A stretch of 64,000 nt of DNA from Ruminococcus sp. HUN007 (GCF_000712055.1 NZ_JOOA01000002.1:1240001-1304000); one strand, 5' to 3'. Positions 38,186 to 47,091 are shown, counted from the stretch's first letter. Notes: generated by a model from the sequence alone, not told the origin. A program made the numbers and translations.

Positions 38186-38191
38186 TGTGAC

Positions 38192-38968
38192 TCAGCTGTA
38201 CGCTTCGAGTTCCTCTTCGGTCATCTTTTCGGAGAAGCAGAAAGTGAATGTCGTTCCTTCACCTACTTTGCTTTCGGCGGTTATCTCTGCACCGTGGCGT
38301 GATGCTATCTCTCTGGCAATGGCGAGTCCGAGACCGGTGCCGTTACGATTCTGGCCGGTCACGGTACGGTGAAATTTTACGAAAATAAGAGGAAGTTCAT
38401 CTTCCGCAATACCGCATCCGGTGTCACTTACAGTAAGGTACAGTTTTTCGTTTTCCATATGCTGTGACACAGTTACTCTGCCGCCTTTGTCTGTGAATTT
38501 TACTGCGTTGTCAAGGATGACAATGAGCATCTGCCGGAGCCTTGCGTAGTCTCCGTTCACTATGAACACCGGTGATTCATCACCCGTTTCAAGTGAAACG
38601 CCTTTTTCCTCAGCGATCTTTTTCAGACTGCGGCACACATCAGACACTACATCCGCGATGTTTACAGGCTCACGTATAATGCTGAATGACGCGCTCTGAA
38701 GTCTTGAAAATTCAAGAAGATCAGTTACAAGGCGCTGCAGGTAGATGCTTTCATTCAGCATCTGACGGTGATATTCCTTCACCTGTTCACGCTCACAGAT
38801 GATGCCGTCGCAGAGCGCTTCAAGCGAACCGCGTATTACGGCAACAGGTGTCCTGAGTTCATGGGCAACAGATGAAACAAAGTTCCTGCTTGCTTCCTTT
38901 TCCGCCGCGGCCTTTGCTTCAGCCTCCGCAAGACGGCTTTCAAGAAGAGATTCTTCTTCAGCTTTCAT
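38192..38968 (-). CDS. Sensor-less (cytoplasmic) histidine kinase
   Basis: 258 residues. It starts with a charged coiled coil (1-28), then HisKA with the phospho-His in SSVAHELRTPVA, and HATPase_c with the N box ILDNAVKF, G1 DTGCGIAED and G2 GTGLGLA. There is no membrane segment, PAS, GAF or HAMP domain, so any signal must come through a partner. ATG at 38968 lies inside the end of the response regulator gene (11-nt overlap); an earlier in-frame ATG at 38986 is possible. Confidence 0.85.
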   Translation of the reverse strand: MKAEEESLLESRLAEAEAKAAAEKEASRNFVSSVAHELRTPVAVIRGSLEALCDGIICEREQVKEYHRQMLNESIYLQRLVTDLLEFSRLQSASFSIIREPVNIADVVSDVCRSLKKIAEEKGVSLETGDESPVFIVNGDYARLRQMLIVILDNAVKFTDKGGRVTVSQHMENEKLYLTVSDTGCGIAEDELPLIFVKFHRTVTGQNRNGTGLGLAIAREIASRHGAEITAESKVGEGTTFTFCFSEKMTEEELEAYS

Positions 38969-39662
38969 TGTTTTCTGCCACCTCAAATTTGTACCCCATT
39001 CCCCATACTGTTTTTATATTCCACTTGTCATGAGGATATTCGTCAAGCTTTGCACGAAGGCGCTTGATATGTGAATCGACCGTGCGGCAGTCGCCATAGT
39101 AATCATATCCCCACAGGCTGTTCAAAAGATTTTCCCTTGTAAACACCTTGTCCCTGTTGTCTGCCAGTGTCCAGAGTATCTCGAGTTCCTTCTTGGTCAG
39201 CGGCACCTGTTTTTCATCTATGCAGACACGGAAATTGTCCATATCAATAATAAGATTATCGTATCTGAACTGAGTCTTGTTATCATTTCCGCTGTGTTCA
39301 AAATAGATCCTGCGGAGAAGCGCTCTCATTCTTGCAACGACTTCATTCGGTGAACACGGTTTTACAATGTAGTCATCAGCCCCGATGCCCAGACCCATTA
39401 TTTTTTCGTAATCGTCACCGTGACTTGTGATCATTATTACAGGCACGTTCGAAGTCTTTCTTATTTCCCTGCACACATCGTATCCGTTCAGTACAGGCAT
39501 TGTAACGTCAAGGAAGACCATGTCCAGTTCGTTTTTAGAAAAAATATCAAGCGCTTCCCTGCCGTCAGCCGCTACAAGAACATTATAGCCTTCCTTTTTT
39601 ATGTATTCGGATAAGATCGAACTCATCTCGACACTGTCATCGGCGATAAGTACATTTGCCAT
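38958..39662 (-). CDS. OmpR/PhoB-type response regulator
   Basis: 234 residues. Receiver domain 1-120 with acidic pocket ADDS, phospho-Asp in MVFLDVTMPV, Thr/Lys at MITSH and VKPCSP. Winged-helix DNA-binding domain about 135-228 with VDSHIKRLRAKL and VWGMGYKFE. It is coupled to the kinase gene by overlap. Target genes unknown. Start follows GAAGGGA. Confidence 0.93.
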   Translation of the reverse strand: MANVLIADDSVEMSSILSEYIKKEGYNVLVAADGREALDIFSKNELDMVFLDVTMPVLNGYDVCREIRKTSNVPVIMITSHGDDYEKIMGLGIGADDYIVKPCSPNEVVARMRALLRRIYFEHSGNDNKTQFRYDNLIIDMDNFRVCIDEKQVPLTKKELEILWTLADNRDKVFTRENLLNSLWGYDYYGDCRTVDSHIKRLRAKLDEYPHDKWNIKTVWGMGYKFEVAENNES

Positions 39663-39884
39663 ATTGATTCTTCCCTTCAGTATTTTCGCTGAAGCCGGAA
39701 AAACTCTGACTTCCGCTTTATTTACTTTTATTATACTGCGGAAACCTTAAAATAATTTTAAAAAAAATGGACTTTCCCGCAAAAACACCTGCAGGAAGCA
39801 GCTGATTCTGTGATCTGTATGTTATCTGCTTTGTTTCCGGAAGACAAGTACGTAATAAAGCGTACAAATCTGTTCCCGCTCCAA

Positions 39885-39918
39885 GAAAATTTTACGCATT
39901 AGCCACATATAAAACATA
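39885..39918 (+). repeat. Left attachment repeat (attL core)
   Basis: Starts GAAAATTTTACGCATTAGCC and ends ATAAAACATA; identical to 45971-46004 except T for A at position 15. The rest of 39663-40057 holds the response regulator leader and, inside the element, an 11-bp tandem repeat GACAGCATAAT (39972-39982, 39983-39993). Confidence 0.85.
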
Positions 39919-40057
39919 TGAATTCACAAACCACGTAAAACCGTGACTGTATAACTCTTATTTTTAAAATTGACAGCATAATGACAGCATAATATTAAAC
40001 GGGTGTCAGTAATGGCATATCATTTATAAATAGTATCAATATAAGGAGCGAATTAAC

Positions 40058-40231
40058 ATGAACAGCAAGACAAAAGCAAACGTTAAAAGATTAGCACAAA
40101 CACTTGACAGATACAGCGATGATAAACGTGTAATAGAGATCCTTGCACATTATCTCAATTATGATCCTGAACAGCTCAAACAGGATATAGCAGATTTACA
40201 GGCAGTAATCAAGGAACTTGACAAAGATTAA
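40058..40231 (+). CDS. Small element-encoded protein of unknown function
   Basis: 57 residues: charged, helical, with LAQTLDRYSDDKRVIEILAH and a C-terminal LQAVIKELDKD. No membrane segment. ATG preceded by AAGGAG at 9 nt. It is the first gene inside the left end of the element; size and place suit a regulator, but no helix-turn-helix is evident. Confidence 0.6.
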   Translation: MNSKTKANVKRLAQTLDRYSDDKRVIEILAHYLNYDPEQLKQDIADLQAVIKELDKD

Positions 40232-40612
40232 ATGCACTTTTACAGCCGATTGATATATTTTTAAGTGCTAATATAAAGCTAATCAGTATGTATTTTTCAA
40301 ATATCCGTGTAAGGAATAGCAACCAGTCCGCAACCCCTAAGACATCTTACTATTGGAGCGAGGCATATTTAAAGATACTATCGGAGCGGCAAAGTGTCGA
40401 AATAATAGCACGGCAACGCCTAAGTTATCTTAGGGCTATCGCATATACCTAAAGATAGTATCAAAACTATAGTATCAAAACCGAGGTCTGATGAAAAAGT
40501 ATCAAAAGTTATTGACATTTACTTGATTTGTCGATATAATTAGAGTATAGAAATGTATAGAAATTAATGTTCATTCGTATTGATACTTATAACTTAAAAA
40601 GGGGTTGTTACT
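40232..40612 (+). promoter_or_regulatory. Promoter region of the serine recombinase with repeated AGTATCAA motifs
   Basis: Promoter TTGACA, 17 bp, TATAAT at 40512-40540. Upstream, TAGTATCAAAA occurs at 40456 and 40470 and AAGTATCAAAA at 40497; an inverted copy TTGATACTT is at 40580, after the start site, and TAGTATCAAT at 40031. A palindrome CCTAAG-TTAT-CTTAGG lies near 40419-40434. The pattern fits recombinase or regulator binding sites. No gene is seen in this 380-bp gap. Confidence 0.65.
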
Positions 40613-41326
40613 ATGACATACGGATATTGCAGAATTAGCACCAAACTACAGAACATTGAAAGACAGAAGCGAAACATTAAAGCGGTTTACCCTGATGCAC
40701 TCATAATTGAAGAAGCTTTCACAGGTACTAAGATCACCGGCAGAAAAGAGTTTACAAAGCTTATTAAGGCAGTAAAGAAAGGCGATACTATAGTTTTTGA
40801 CAGTGTAAGCCGAATGAGCAGAAACGCAGAGGACGGAATTAAACTGTATATGCAGCTCTTTGATAATGGCATAGAATTAGTATTTCTCAAAGAACATTAC
40901 ATTGATACATCAGTTTACGCAGAAATGTTAAACGACAGAATACAGCTTACAGGAACGATTGAGGACGAGATCTTCAAAGGAATAAATAATTACTTCAGAA
41001 AGCTTGCTGAAAAACAAATTAGAATAGCATTTGAGCAGTCAGAAAAAGAAGTAAAAGACCTTCAGCAGCGTACTAAAGAAGGAATTGAAACAGCTCGATT
41101 AAAAGGAAAACAAATAGGCGGAGTCAGCGGAAAGAAGCTTACAACGAAGAAGTCTGTTAAAGCAAAGGAACTTATACAAAAATACTCAAATACTTTTAAT
41201 GGAAAAAAGAACGATGAAGAAACAATTGCCAAGCTTGAAAAAGAAAAGTGCAAAATTGCAAGAAATACTTATTACAAATACAAAAAAGAACTTATTGCAG
41301 AACTTCAGGCAGAGCAAGACCAATAA
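40613..41326 (+). CDS. Serine recombinase (resolvase/invertase family)
   Basis: 237 residues. Catalytic domain 1-135: TYGYCRISTKLQNIERQ with the nucleophile Ser in RIST, then FDSVSRMSRNAEDG. A long linker helix follows, and a C-terminal DNA-binding part with the helix-turn-helix-like IARNTYYKYKKEL (about 212-225). It may resolve element multimers or invert a segment, while the tyrosine enzyme integrates; that division of labour is inferred. A run of repeated motifs precedes its promoter. Confidence 0.85.
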   Translation: MTYGYCRISTKLQNIERQKRNIKAVYPDALIIEEAFTGTKITGRKEFTKLIKAVKKGDTIVFDSVSRMSRNAEDGIKLYMQLFDNGIELVFLKEHYIDTSVYAEMLNDRIQLTGTIEDEIFKGINNYFRKLAEKQIRIAFEQSEKEVKDLQQRTKEGIETARLKGKQIGGVSGKKLTTKKSVKAKELIQKYSNTFNGKKNDEETIAKLEKEKCKIARNTYYKYKKELIAELQAEQDQ

Positions 41327-41337
41327 TAAATGATTAC

Positions 41338-41370
41338 AGCCGATTGTAAATTAATACAGTCGGCTTTTTT
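41338..41370 (+). terminator. Terminator of the serine recombinase gene
   Basis: Stem AGCCGATTGTA / TACAGTCGGCT with a 6-nt loop and then six T; 12 nt after the stop codon. Confidence 0.88.
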
Positions 41371-41627
41371 ACGTCTACACAGCACGACAGCAACCAGTAT
41401 AAGCATATACACACAAGTATCATGATCAGATTAACAGGCTTGTTTATGCCTTGTGTAGTTGGTTACACAGCGGTACAGGACTGTATTTACATTTCCGGCA
41501 GCGGTTAGATTTGAAAAGGCGGTTATATGTTACCTCTATCAATCATCAGTTTAAAATCAATATCAAAGTTCTAAGCAAATTATAGAACTATGTTTACTTA
41601 TTGAATGATATTACAGAAAAATATGTG

Positions 41628-41656
41628 TTGACATTTGAAAATGTATGTGATATAAT
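41628..41656 (+). promoter_or_regulatory. Sigma-A promoter of the HNH-helicase unit
   Basis: TTGACA, 17 bp, TATAAT with an extended TGA. Transcription should start near 41663, 178 nt before the HNH start. Confidence 0.85.
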
Positions 41657-41674
41657 ACAGATGTTGAAATAAAT

Positions 41675-41803
41675 AATAGAAGGCACAGGCTATAAAAGGA
41701 GTTTACCATAATAATACGGAAATCAAAGCGTTTATTTTCGCTTTTATTGGTATGCTCTTTTTTATAAGCTTGTGTTTTTTTTATTTATTTCACGCCTTCT
41801 ATT
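41675..41803 (+). ncRNA. Structured leader RNA or small RNA with an internal terminator
   Basis: Nested stems: AATAGAAGGC (41675-41684) with GCCTTCTATT (41794-41803), a perfect 10-bp outer pair; CACAGGCTATAAAA (41684-41697) with TTTTATAAGCTTGTG (41760-41774), directly followed by eight T; TACCA with TGGTA (41704-41708/41748-41752); and AAAGCG with CGCTTT (41725-41730/41739-41744). The second stem plus T-run looks like an intrinsic terminator, so the region could be an attenuator for the HNH-helicase genes or release a RNA of about 120 nt. Inside, AAAAGGAG precedes a short open stretch with no ATG, coding a basic then hydrophobic peptide, as in leader-peptide attenuators. Confidence 0.6.
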
Positions 41804-41840
41804 TTATTTCATTAATATATTTAAGAAACGGGGGTATTTT

Positions 41841-42365
41841 ATGGGACAAAGGAACAAAAGGCATTTTGTACCTGAAACATATAAAGTCGAAGAAAGACTT
41901 AAAGCAGAAACGGGTTTTAATTGGATTTGGTATAAAAATTCATACTATTTTAGCGATCAAGGCGGAGTATATAACCAAGACAATGACAAGTTTTTAAAAC
42001 CACAATTAAATTTTGATAAAAACGGAAAGCCGGACTATTCAACTATACAATTATGCTATAACGGTAAGAGCCAAAAGAAAGATATACATTCAATCATTGC
42101 AGAGCTATTCTGCAAAAAATATCTTTATGCAGATAAGCCAAAGCTATTAGTACATCACATTAATCATAATAAAGCTGATAACAGAGCTGTAAACTTAATA
42201 TGGTTGACTCACAAACAACATAGATTAGTTCATAACGCACCACCTGAAGAAGTAGACACAAAAGACAAGATAAAAACATACCTTGATATATGCGGTTTTC
42301 CGCTCAGTTTGAAAGGCGGAACAACGAGATATATTGCACAAATAGTAATTGTTGATAAGGAGTAA
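41841..42365 (+). CDS. HNH-endonuclease-like protein
   Basis: 174 residues. HNH_3-type core at about 96-140: IHSIIAELFC then VHHINHNKADNRAVNLIWLT, the usual H..NH...N..NL.W pattern of homing and phage HNH enzymes. The N-terminal region is an AP2/NUMOD-like or unknown domain. It probably nicks or cuts DNA; the target is not known. ATG at 41841 follows GGGGG. It is 5 nt from the helicase gene, so the two are likely one unit. Confidence 0.78.
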   Translation: MGQRNKRHFVPETYKVEERLKAETGFNWIWYKNSYYFSDQGGVYNQDNDKFLKPQLNFDKNGKPDYSTIQLCYNGKSQKKDIHSIIAELFCKKYLYADKPKLLVHHINHNKADNRAVNLIWLTHKQHRLVHNAPPEEVDTKDKIKTYLDICGFPLSLKGGTTRYIAQIVIVDKE

Positions 42366-42370
42366 AACCC

Positions 42371-43782
42371 ATGTATTACTCTGATAAGATAGAAGATGCA
42401 GACAACGAGAGATGGATTAAAAACAATGATTTTGTGTATTTAAACGGTGATACCGGCACAGGAAAAAGCACATATATATTTGAAAAGCTGATACCTCATA
42501 TTTTGTGGAATACCCACAAACATATATTTATACTTAGCAATAGAAAATTATTAACCAAACAACACAGGAAAGCAGCTAAAACACTTGATATAAACTATGA
42601 ATTTTACGAAATGAACGGCTATTTTGTAAGTGAACGATATAGCATAATGACTTATCAGGCGTTTCATGATATATATATCAAAAAAAGAAATATTGAAATT
42701 GACTTAGATTGTGAAGTATTTAGCGGTGATGATTTTGTATTTATCTTAGACGAATGTCATTACTTTTTAAGTGATTTTTGGAACAAAACAACGGAGCAAA
42801 CACTAAACACAATTCTTAAATTCAAGGCAACAACCTTTTTTATGTCAGCTACCGGGGACAATGTAATTGATTTTGTCAATCTTATTTCTGATAAGAAGAT
42901 AACGGAGCAAAACACAGTAAGTATATTTCAGGATTACAGTAATATCACGCTTAAATCAATTAAAGACAACACCAAAAAACCACAAGGAAATTGTTAAATT
43001 GATTTGTGATAAGCTCGACAATACCAGTGATAAAGTAATGTATTATCTTAATGACTCTTTAAAATTAGATGCTATAGCAAAAGAGCTGAAAGAGAGATAC
43101 AAGCCCGATGATATAAGACTATGTTACAGCCCGAACAACCGTAAAAAGCCTTCTTTACCTTCAGAAGATAACCAAGCATTTACGGACGATAAACAAATGA
43201 ATTGCAGATGCATTTTAACAACTAAGATAATTGATAACGGTATCGATATATTTGACGATGCATTGAAACACGTTATTATTGATTTAACCGAACCGGAAAC
43301 GATAATACAGGCTATAGGCAGAAAGAGAACAAAAACACCGCTAACCGTATATATTAATGAGCCTAACCAAATAAACGTGAAAAAAATGGATCAAGGAAAA
43401 ACAATATCAAGCAGCTGAAAGCAAAAGCCAATTAAATAAATATCAATATCAGACGATTGTTAAAGACCTTCAATTATTTCTTGACAAAGGAGCGACACAA
43501 ACAATATACGAGCGATTAAAGCACACAAGTATTAATCTTGATGCAGACAACAAGATAAATACGCTACAGACCTATTTACAGCACTATTCAGGAAGCAATA
43601 AGTATATTGATAAGGATTATGTCAAATCCCTATTAGCTGATATAGGCAGACCAGCACGACAACTAACTAACATAAACCAAAGGCTAAAACAATTACAGAT
43701 CCCGTTTATTATTTCTGAAAAACGCCAAAGAATAAACGGGAATAAAAATGCAGTTAATCTTTGGTATGTGTCAGAAGTGTAG
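42371..43782 (+). CDS. SF2 helicase-like ATPase of the element (two frameshifts)
   Basis: Motif I NGDTGTGKSTY, motif Ia-like FILSNRKLL, motif II ILDECHYF (DECH), motif III MSAT, motif VI QAIGRKRTK. The frame breaks at a 6-base A-run (42974-42979) and a 7-base A-run (43380-43386). Removing one base from each gives 469 residues reading through DNTKNHKEIVKLICD and VKKWIKEKQYQ. The C-terminal 130 residues have no recognised domain. A role in element replication or DNA processing is inferred. It could also be an origin-binding-type helicase. Stop at 43780. Confidence 0.72.
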
Positions 43783-44032
43783 TACAGTCCCCTTTACCAA
43801 GGAGATAAGATACATTTTTTCTTTTGTTATTTCCTTCTGAATTAATGTGTGTGTTATTTTTAGATTTATGCTTAATAGACTTTTTAAAGTTGACACACAC
43901 TTAAACTAAGGAATTACACTTACTTATAATTTTGAGGAAGAAGAAAAAGAACAAGAATTATTTTTGAGCAAATTTCTCTACGAAAATTTGCGAATGATTG
44001 ACGAAACACAACACAAAGGAGATTAAGAAAAT
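43783..44032 (+). other. Gap with an open but startless stretch
   Basis: An open frame from 43910 to a stop at 44024-44026 encodes an acidic peptide ending RMIDETQHKGD, placed like a gene just before the next ribosome site, but has no usable start codon; it may be a damaged small gene. An inverted pair GTGTGTG (near 43847) / CACACAC (near 43893) is the only other structure seen. Confidence 0.3.
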
Positions 44033-44290
44033 ATGAACTTACTTGATTATCTCACAAGGGATATAACTGACGATCAACTTATACAGGCAGTAAGCGAGTA
44101 TCTTGATTTGTCGATGCCAGCACAGGATATTAAAGCTGATAAGAGATTACTAAACGCTATATTCGTTATACCGCTTATTGAGGACTGCTACACAAGCCCA
44201 AGAGCGCATACAAAGCACAGAAAGGATTGTATTATTAGCTTAGTATGTAACAGCTTATACAGGCATACAGAGCAGTACAGAAGCGTTTAA
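44033..44290 (+). CDS. Small element-encoded protein of unknown function
   Basis: 85 residues, soluble, mostly helical, with LDYLTRDITDDQLIQAVSEY at the start. AAAGGAG precedes the ATG by 8 nt. No family recognised. The 120-bp gap after it shows nothing clear. Confidence 0.55.
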   Translation: MNLLDYLTRDITDDQLIQAVSEYLDLSMPAQDIKADKRLLNAIFVIPLIEDCYTSPRAHTKHRKDCIISLVCNSLYRHTEQYRSV

Positions 44291-44410
44291 GAGTATCGGA
44301 GAGGGGGACTATCGACAGCAAACACACAGGCGATACACAACACGCACACAGACAAGCTGCAATGTAATATACGCCCCTTTGATGATTTATGAAGAAAGGA
44401 TTATTTTTTA

Positions 44411-44608
44411 ATGGAAATTTACACGATTAAGGAAATAGCCAAAGCATGGCATTGTGATGTACACATTGTTTATGATCTTATCAAGCAAGGCAGATTAAAA
44501 GCCTTTACAATTGATACAGGTACAAAGAAAACAAGCCTAAGAGTCCGAGCAAATGACTTAGACGATTTTTTAAAAAATCTACCGACAACAATTGACTGCA
44601 AAGAATGA
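44411..44608 (+). CDS. xis: Excisionase-like helix-turn-helix protein
   Basis: 65 residues. Single HTH_17/MerR-type winged helix: YTIKEIAKAWHCDVHIVYDL then IKQGRLKAFTID. Size, fold and position 60 nt before the integrase are those of an excisionase that steers the integrase towards excision. AAAGGA precedes the start. Confidence 0.82.
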   Translation: MEIYTIKEIAKAWHCDVHIVYDLIKQGRLKAFTIDTGTKKTSLRVRANDLDDFLKNLPTTIDCKE

Positions 44609-44668
44609 TTGTGATATACTCAGAGGCAAGAGTTATACAGTCATTCTAAAAAAAGGAGTGACTAATTA

Positions 44669-45836
44669 ATGCCGAAAAAGCCAACAGGAGTAAGAAAGAG
44701 AGGTAACACGTGGCAATATTACTTTGACAAAGCCAGCATTGACGGCAAACGTCAAACAGTATACAGGTCAGGATTTAAAACGCAAAAAGAAGCCGAGGCA
44801 GCAAGAGCAGAAGCAATAGCAAAATATAATAATGGCGGTTTTGTACCCTTAAACAATGATATTAGTTTTGCTGATTTTTCAAAAATTTTCGTTAAGGAGC
44901 TTTCTGAAAACAGGTATACACTTGCAACAATAACAAGCTACAAAGCTGCACTTAACGCTTGTTTAATCCCTGAGTTAGGCGGATACAAACTAATTAATAT
45001 CAACAGATCCATTGTTAACCAGTTTGTTAATAAACTTCACAACAGAGGCTTGTCAAAAAGCACTATCAGATTGTATATTTGTGTAGGTTCAAAGTGCTTT
45101 GAGGTAGCAAAACAACATAAGATAGCTGTTGACAATCCCTTTAAAGGCGTAACTGCACCTGATAACAGCTTAGTTAATAAAGGCAGACCACACCAAGCAT
45201 ACAGTGATGATTACATTAATCAATTGTTTAAAGCTTACAAAGGTGATAAATTAGAAGCAGTTCTTATGATTGGATATTATGCCGGACTTAGAATTTCAGA
45301 AACTTGTGCTCTTACATGGGACGATATTGATTTTGAAAACAAGATCATGACAGTTAATAAACAGATGGAGCACAACGAACAATTAAAAACCTTCTACTTT
45401 GCACCGCCAAAGTATAACAGTGTAAGACAGATTGAGATACCAACAATATTATGTGACTTCCTTTTTGAATTAAAGCAAGCACAAACGAAGGCACAGAAAT
45501 ATAAATTAAATCCTGATAGAAGTATTTCAGAGGGAAATGATTTTAGTTTTTGTTGTTACCAATTGGCACGGTAAGATTATCTGTAAGAGATATGTAATCA
45601 AAAGAGTGGAACTGCTGAAGAAAAAAGGCTATCCAGCGTTTAAACCTCATGATCTTAGACATACACATTGTACTAAGCTTATTGATAGCGGTATTAATAT
45701 GCAGTATGTGCAGCAAAGGTTAGGGCATAAAAGCCTGAAAGTTACTTTGGATATATATACGCATTTGACAGCAGCACGACGTAAGACAGAGGCGTCAAAG
45801 CTTGATTCTGCGTTCTCTGCAATGACATCATTTTGA
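44669..45836 (+). CDS. int: Tyrosine integrase (one frameshift)
   Basis: Full domain set: AP2-like arm-binding N-terminus (VRKRGNTWQYYFD), SAM-like core-binding domain (about 65-150), and catalytic domain with Arg in YYAGLRISE, His-x-x-Arg in HDLRHTH, LGHKS, and the Tyr nucleophile in DIYTHL. The frame breaks in the T-run at 45541-45544; deleting one base gives 388 residues through GNDLVFVVTNWHGK. It sits next to the right attachment repeat as Tn916/phage-type integrases do. As written, the enzyme would lack its catalytic half. Confidence 0.85.
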
Positions 45837-45970
45837 CATCATAAATTTTTTCACACACTTACATCACCGCACACAAGTAAACAAAGTTCTACAATTGAGA
45901 GTCAGAATATTTTACATCAAAGCATATTTCAAAAATAAAAGTGACGTAAATATGCGGATTTTTATACCCC

Positions 45971-46004
45971 GAAAATTTTACGCAATAGCCACATATAAAA
46001 CATA
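45971..46004 (+). repeat. Right attachment repeat (attR core)
   Basis: 34 bp, 33 matching attL, 135 nt after the integrase stop. The strip 45837-45970 is AT-rich, possibly arm sites for the integrase. 46005-46135 is chromosomal with no gene. Confidence 0.85.
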
Positions 46005-46135
46005 ATTACATATTATAATCGTAAACAACAGAGAAAACGTTACCCGTATAAACCATAAGCGAAAGGGGGCTGTAGAAAAACACGATCCTTCATTTTTCCA
46101 GATACAAAAAAATAAATAAATAAAAATTCTATTTT

Positions 46136-46183
46136 CATAAAAAAATGACCGGACAGTTTACGGGGCTGTCCGGTTATTTTTTG
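46136..46183. terminator. Bidirectional intrinsic terminator
   Basis: Stem ACCGGACAG / CTGTCCGGT with a 9-nt loop, A-run left and T-run right. It lies about 90 nt after the HD-domain gene stop. Confidence 0.85.
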
Positions 46184-46272
46184 TTTATAAGACGGATTCT
46201 GCAGAACCTCTCCGGGGCCGGATGTGTTTTCCGGGTCAGGGGAAATCTGCAGGTTCATCCGCAATGTATTTC

Positions 46273-46945
46273 TTACATCAGCTGTGTTTCGTTGATCATG
46301 AGCTTGAAGTCAAGGCCAAGGGTCTTCGCTGTCTTTTTACAGAGCTGCATTCTGTCGAGGAAGATCTCGAAGTAGTCCATAACAGAGCCGAACTTGGTGT
46401 CAACGGAGAGCTTGAGCTTGATGATGGTGTGTGCTTCGTTGATCTTGAGTTCCGCTTTCTTTACCGAGTAGTTTACACGGTCGTGGATATCGAATGTTGA
46501 GCTGTCAGTGTTGCGCACTCTTCCGCGGCGCACATCAGACTTGTCGGCGATTATGAGGGCTGCGGCAACGTCATTTACCGGCTGACCGGTCTTTTCGTCA
46601 TGGTTGCCGATGGCAGTTGTGATGGTCGCGATCTCCTCAGGCGGGAAGCCGAGTTCGGTGAGAATGCGGAAAGCCATTATCGCGCCGCTCTGGCTGTGAT
46701 CATCGCGGTTTACAAGGTTTCCTATATCATGAAGGTAGCCTGCAATTTTTACAAGCTCAACTGTTCTTTCATCATAGCCGAGTGTTTCGAGAATATATCC
46801 TGCCTTTTCTGCAACAAGCGTAACATGTTCGAAACAGTGTTCGGTATACCCCATAGCCTTGAGTGATTCATCGGCTTTCTTTATGTAGGTGTTTATAGCT
46901 TCGTTTTTTTTTGATCTCTTTATATGTAAGTTCCTTGTTATTCAT
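46273..46945 (-). CDS. HD-domain phosphohydrolase-like protein (one frameshift)
   Basis: HD metal-binding motifs: EHVTLVAEKA, GYLHDIGNL, RDDHSQSGA and IGNHDEKTG. Such proteins hydrolyse phosphate esters of nucleotides; the substrate is unknown. The chain can start at an internal ATG (46854), but a better start, ATG at 46945 with GGAGGA at 6 nt, is separated by a 9-base run (46904-46912). With eight bases the N-terminus reads MNNKELTYKEIKKNEAINTY and joins in frame, giving 223 residues. Confidence 0.8.
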
Positions 46946-46980
46946 TCTGATCCTCCGTTTTCCTTATTTTCATAATAACT

Positions 46981-47008
46981 ATTATATCACACGGCCGTGA
47001 TTTGTCAA
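46981..47008 (-). promoter_or_regulatory. Promoter of the HD-domain gene
   Basis: On the minus strand: TTGACA, 16 bp, TATAAT with an extended TGA. The spacer contains a 10-bp palindrome CACGGCCGTG that could be an operator. Confidence 0.8.
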
Positions 47009-47091
47009 CGATATTCGTCCTGCTTAAAACAGCACATGTAAAATGCCGGCGTTCCGGGATACTGGGCATCTGCTTGCCGTCCGTTCCGGCA

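Larger units (their letters stand above)
39885..46004. mobile_element. Integrated AT-rich element of about 6.1 kb
   Basis: Bounded by 34-bp direct repeats that differ at one position. It contains, in order, a small protein, a serine recombinase, an HNH protein, an SF2 helicase, a small protein, an excisionase and a tyrosine integrase beside the right repeat. All genes are on the plus strand against a minus-strand chromosome, and base content is visibly more AT-rich than the flanks. The insertion is in the gap between the response regulator and HD-domain genes, not in a tRNA. No relaxase or type IV secretion gene is present, so it would need help to move between cells. Confidence 0.85.

Noticed and set aside
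41752..41997. Phe/Tyr-rich open frame overlapping the structured leader and the HNH start
   Set aside because: It has no ribosome site and runs across the real HNH gene in another frame; it is most likely chance.
39885..46004. Integration in a tRNA gene
   Set aside because: No tRNA-like cloverleaf or T-arm motif is seen at either end; the 34-bp repeat is AT-rich.
46040..46264. Minus-strand open frame of 74 codons next to the right attachment repeat
   Set aside because: It spans the intrinsic terminator at 46136-46183 and has no codon pattern or ribosome site typical of the neighbours.
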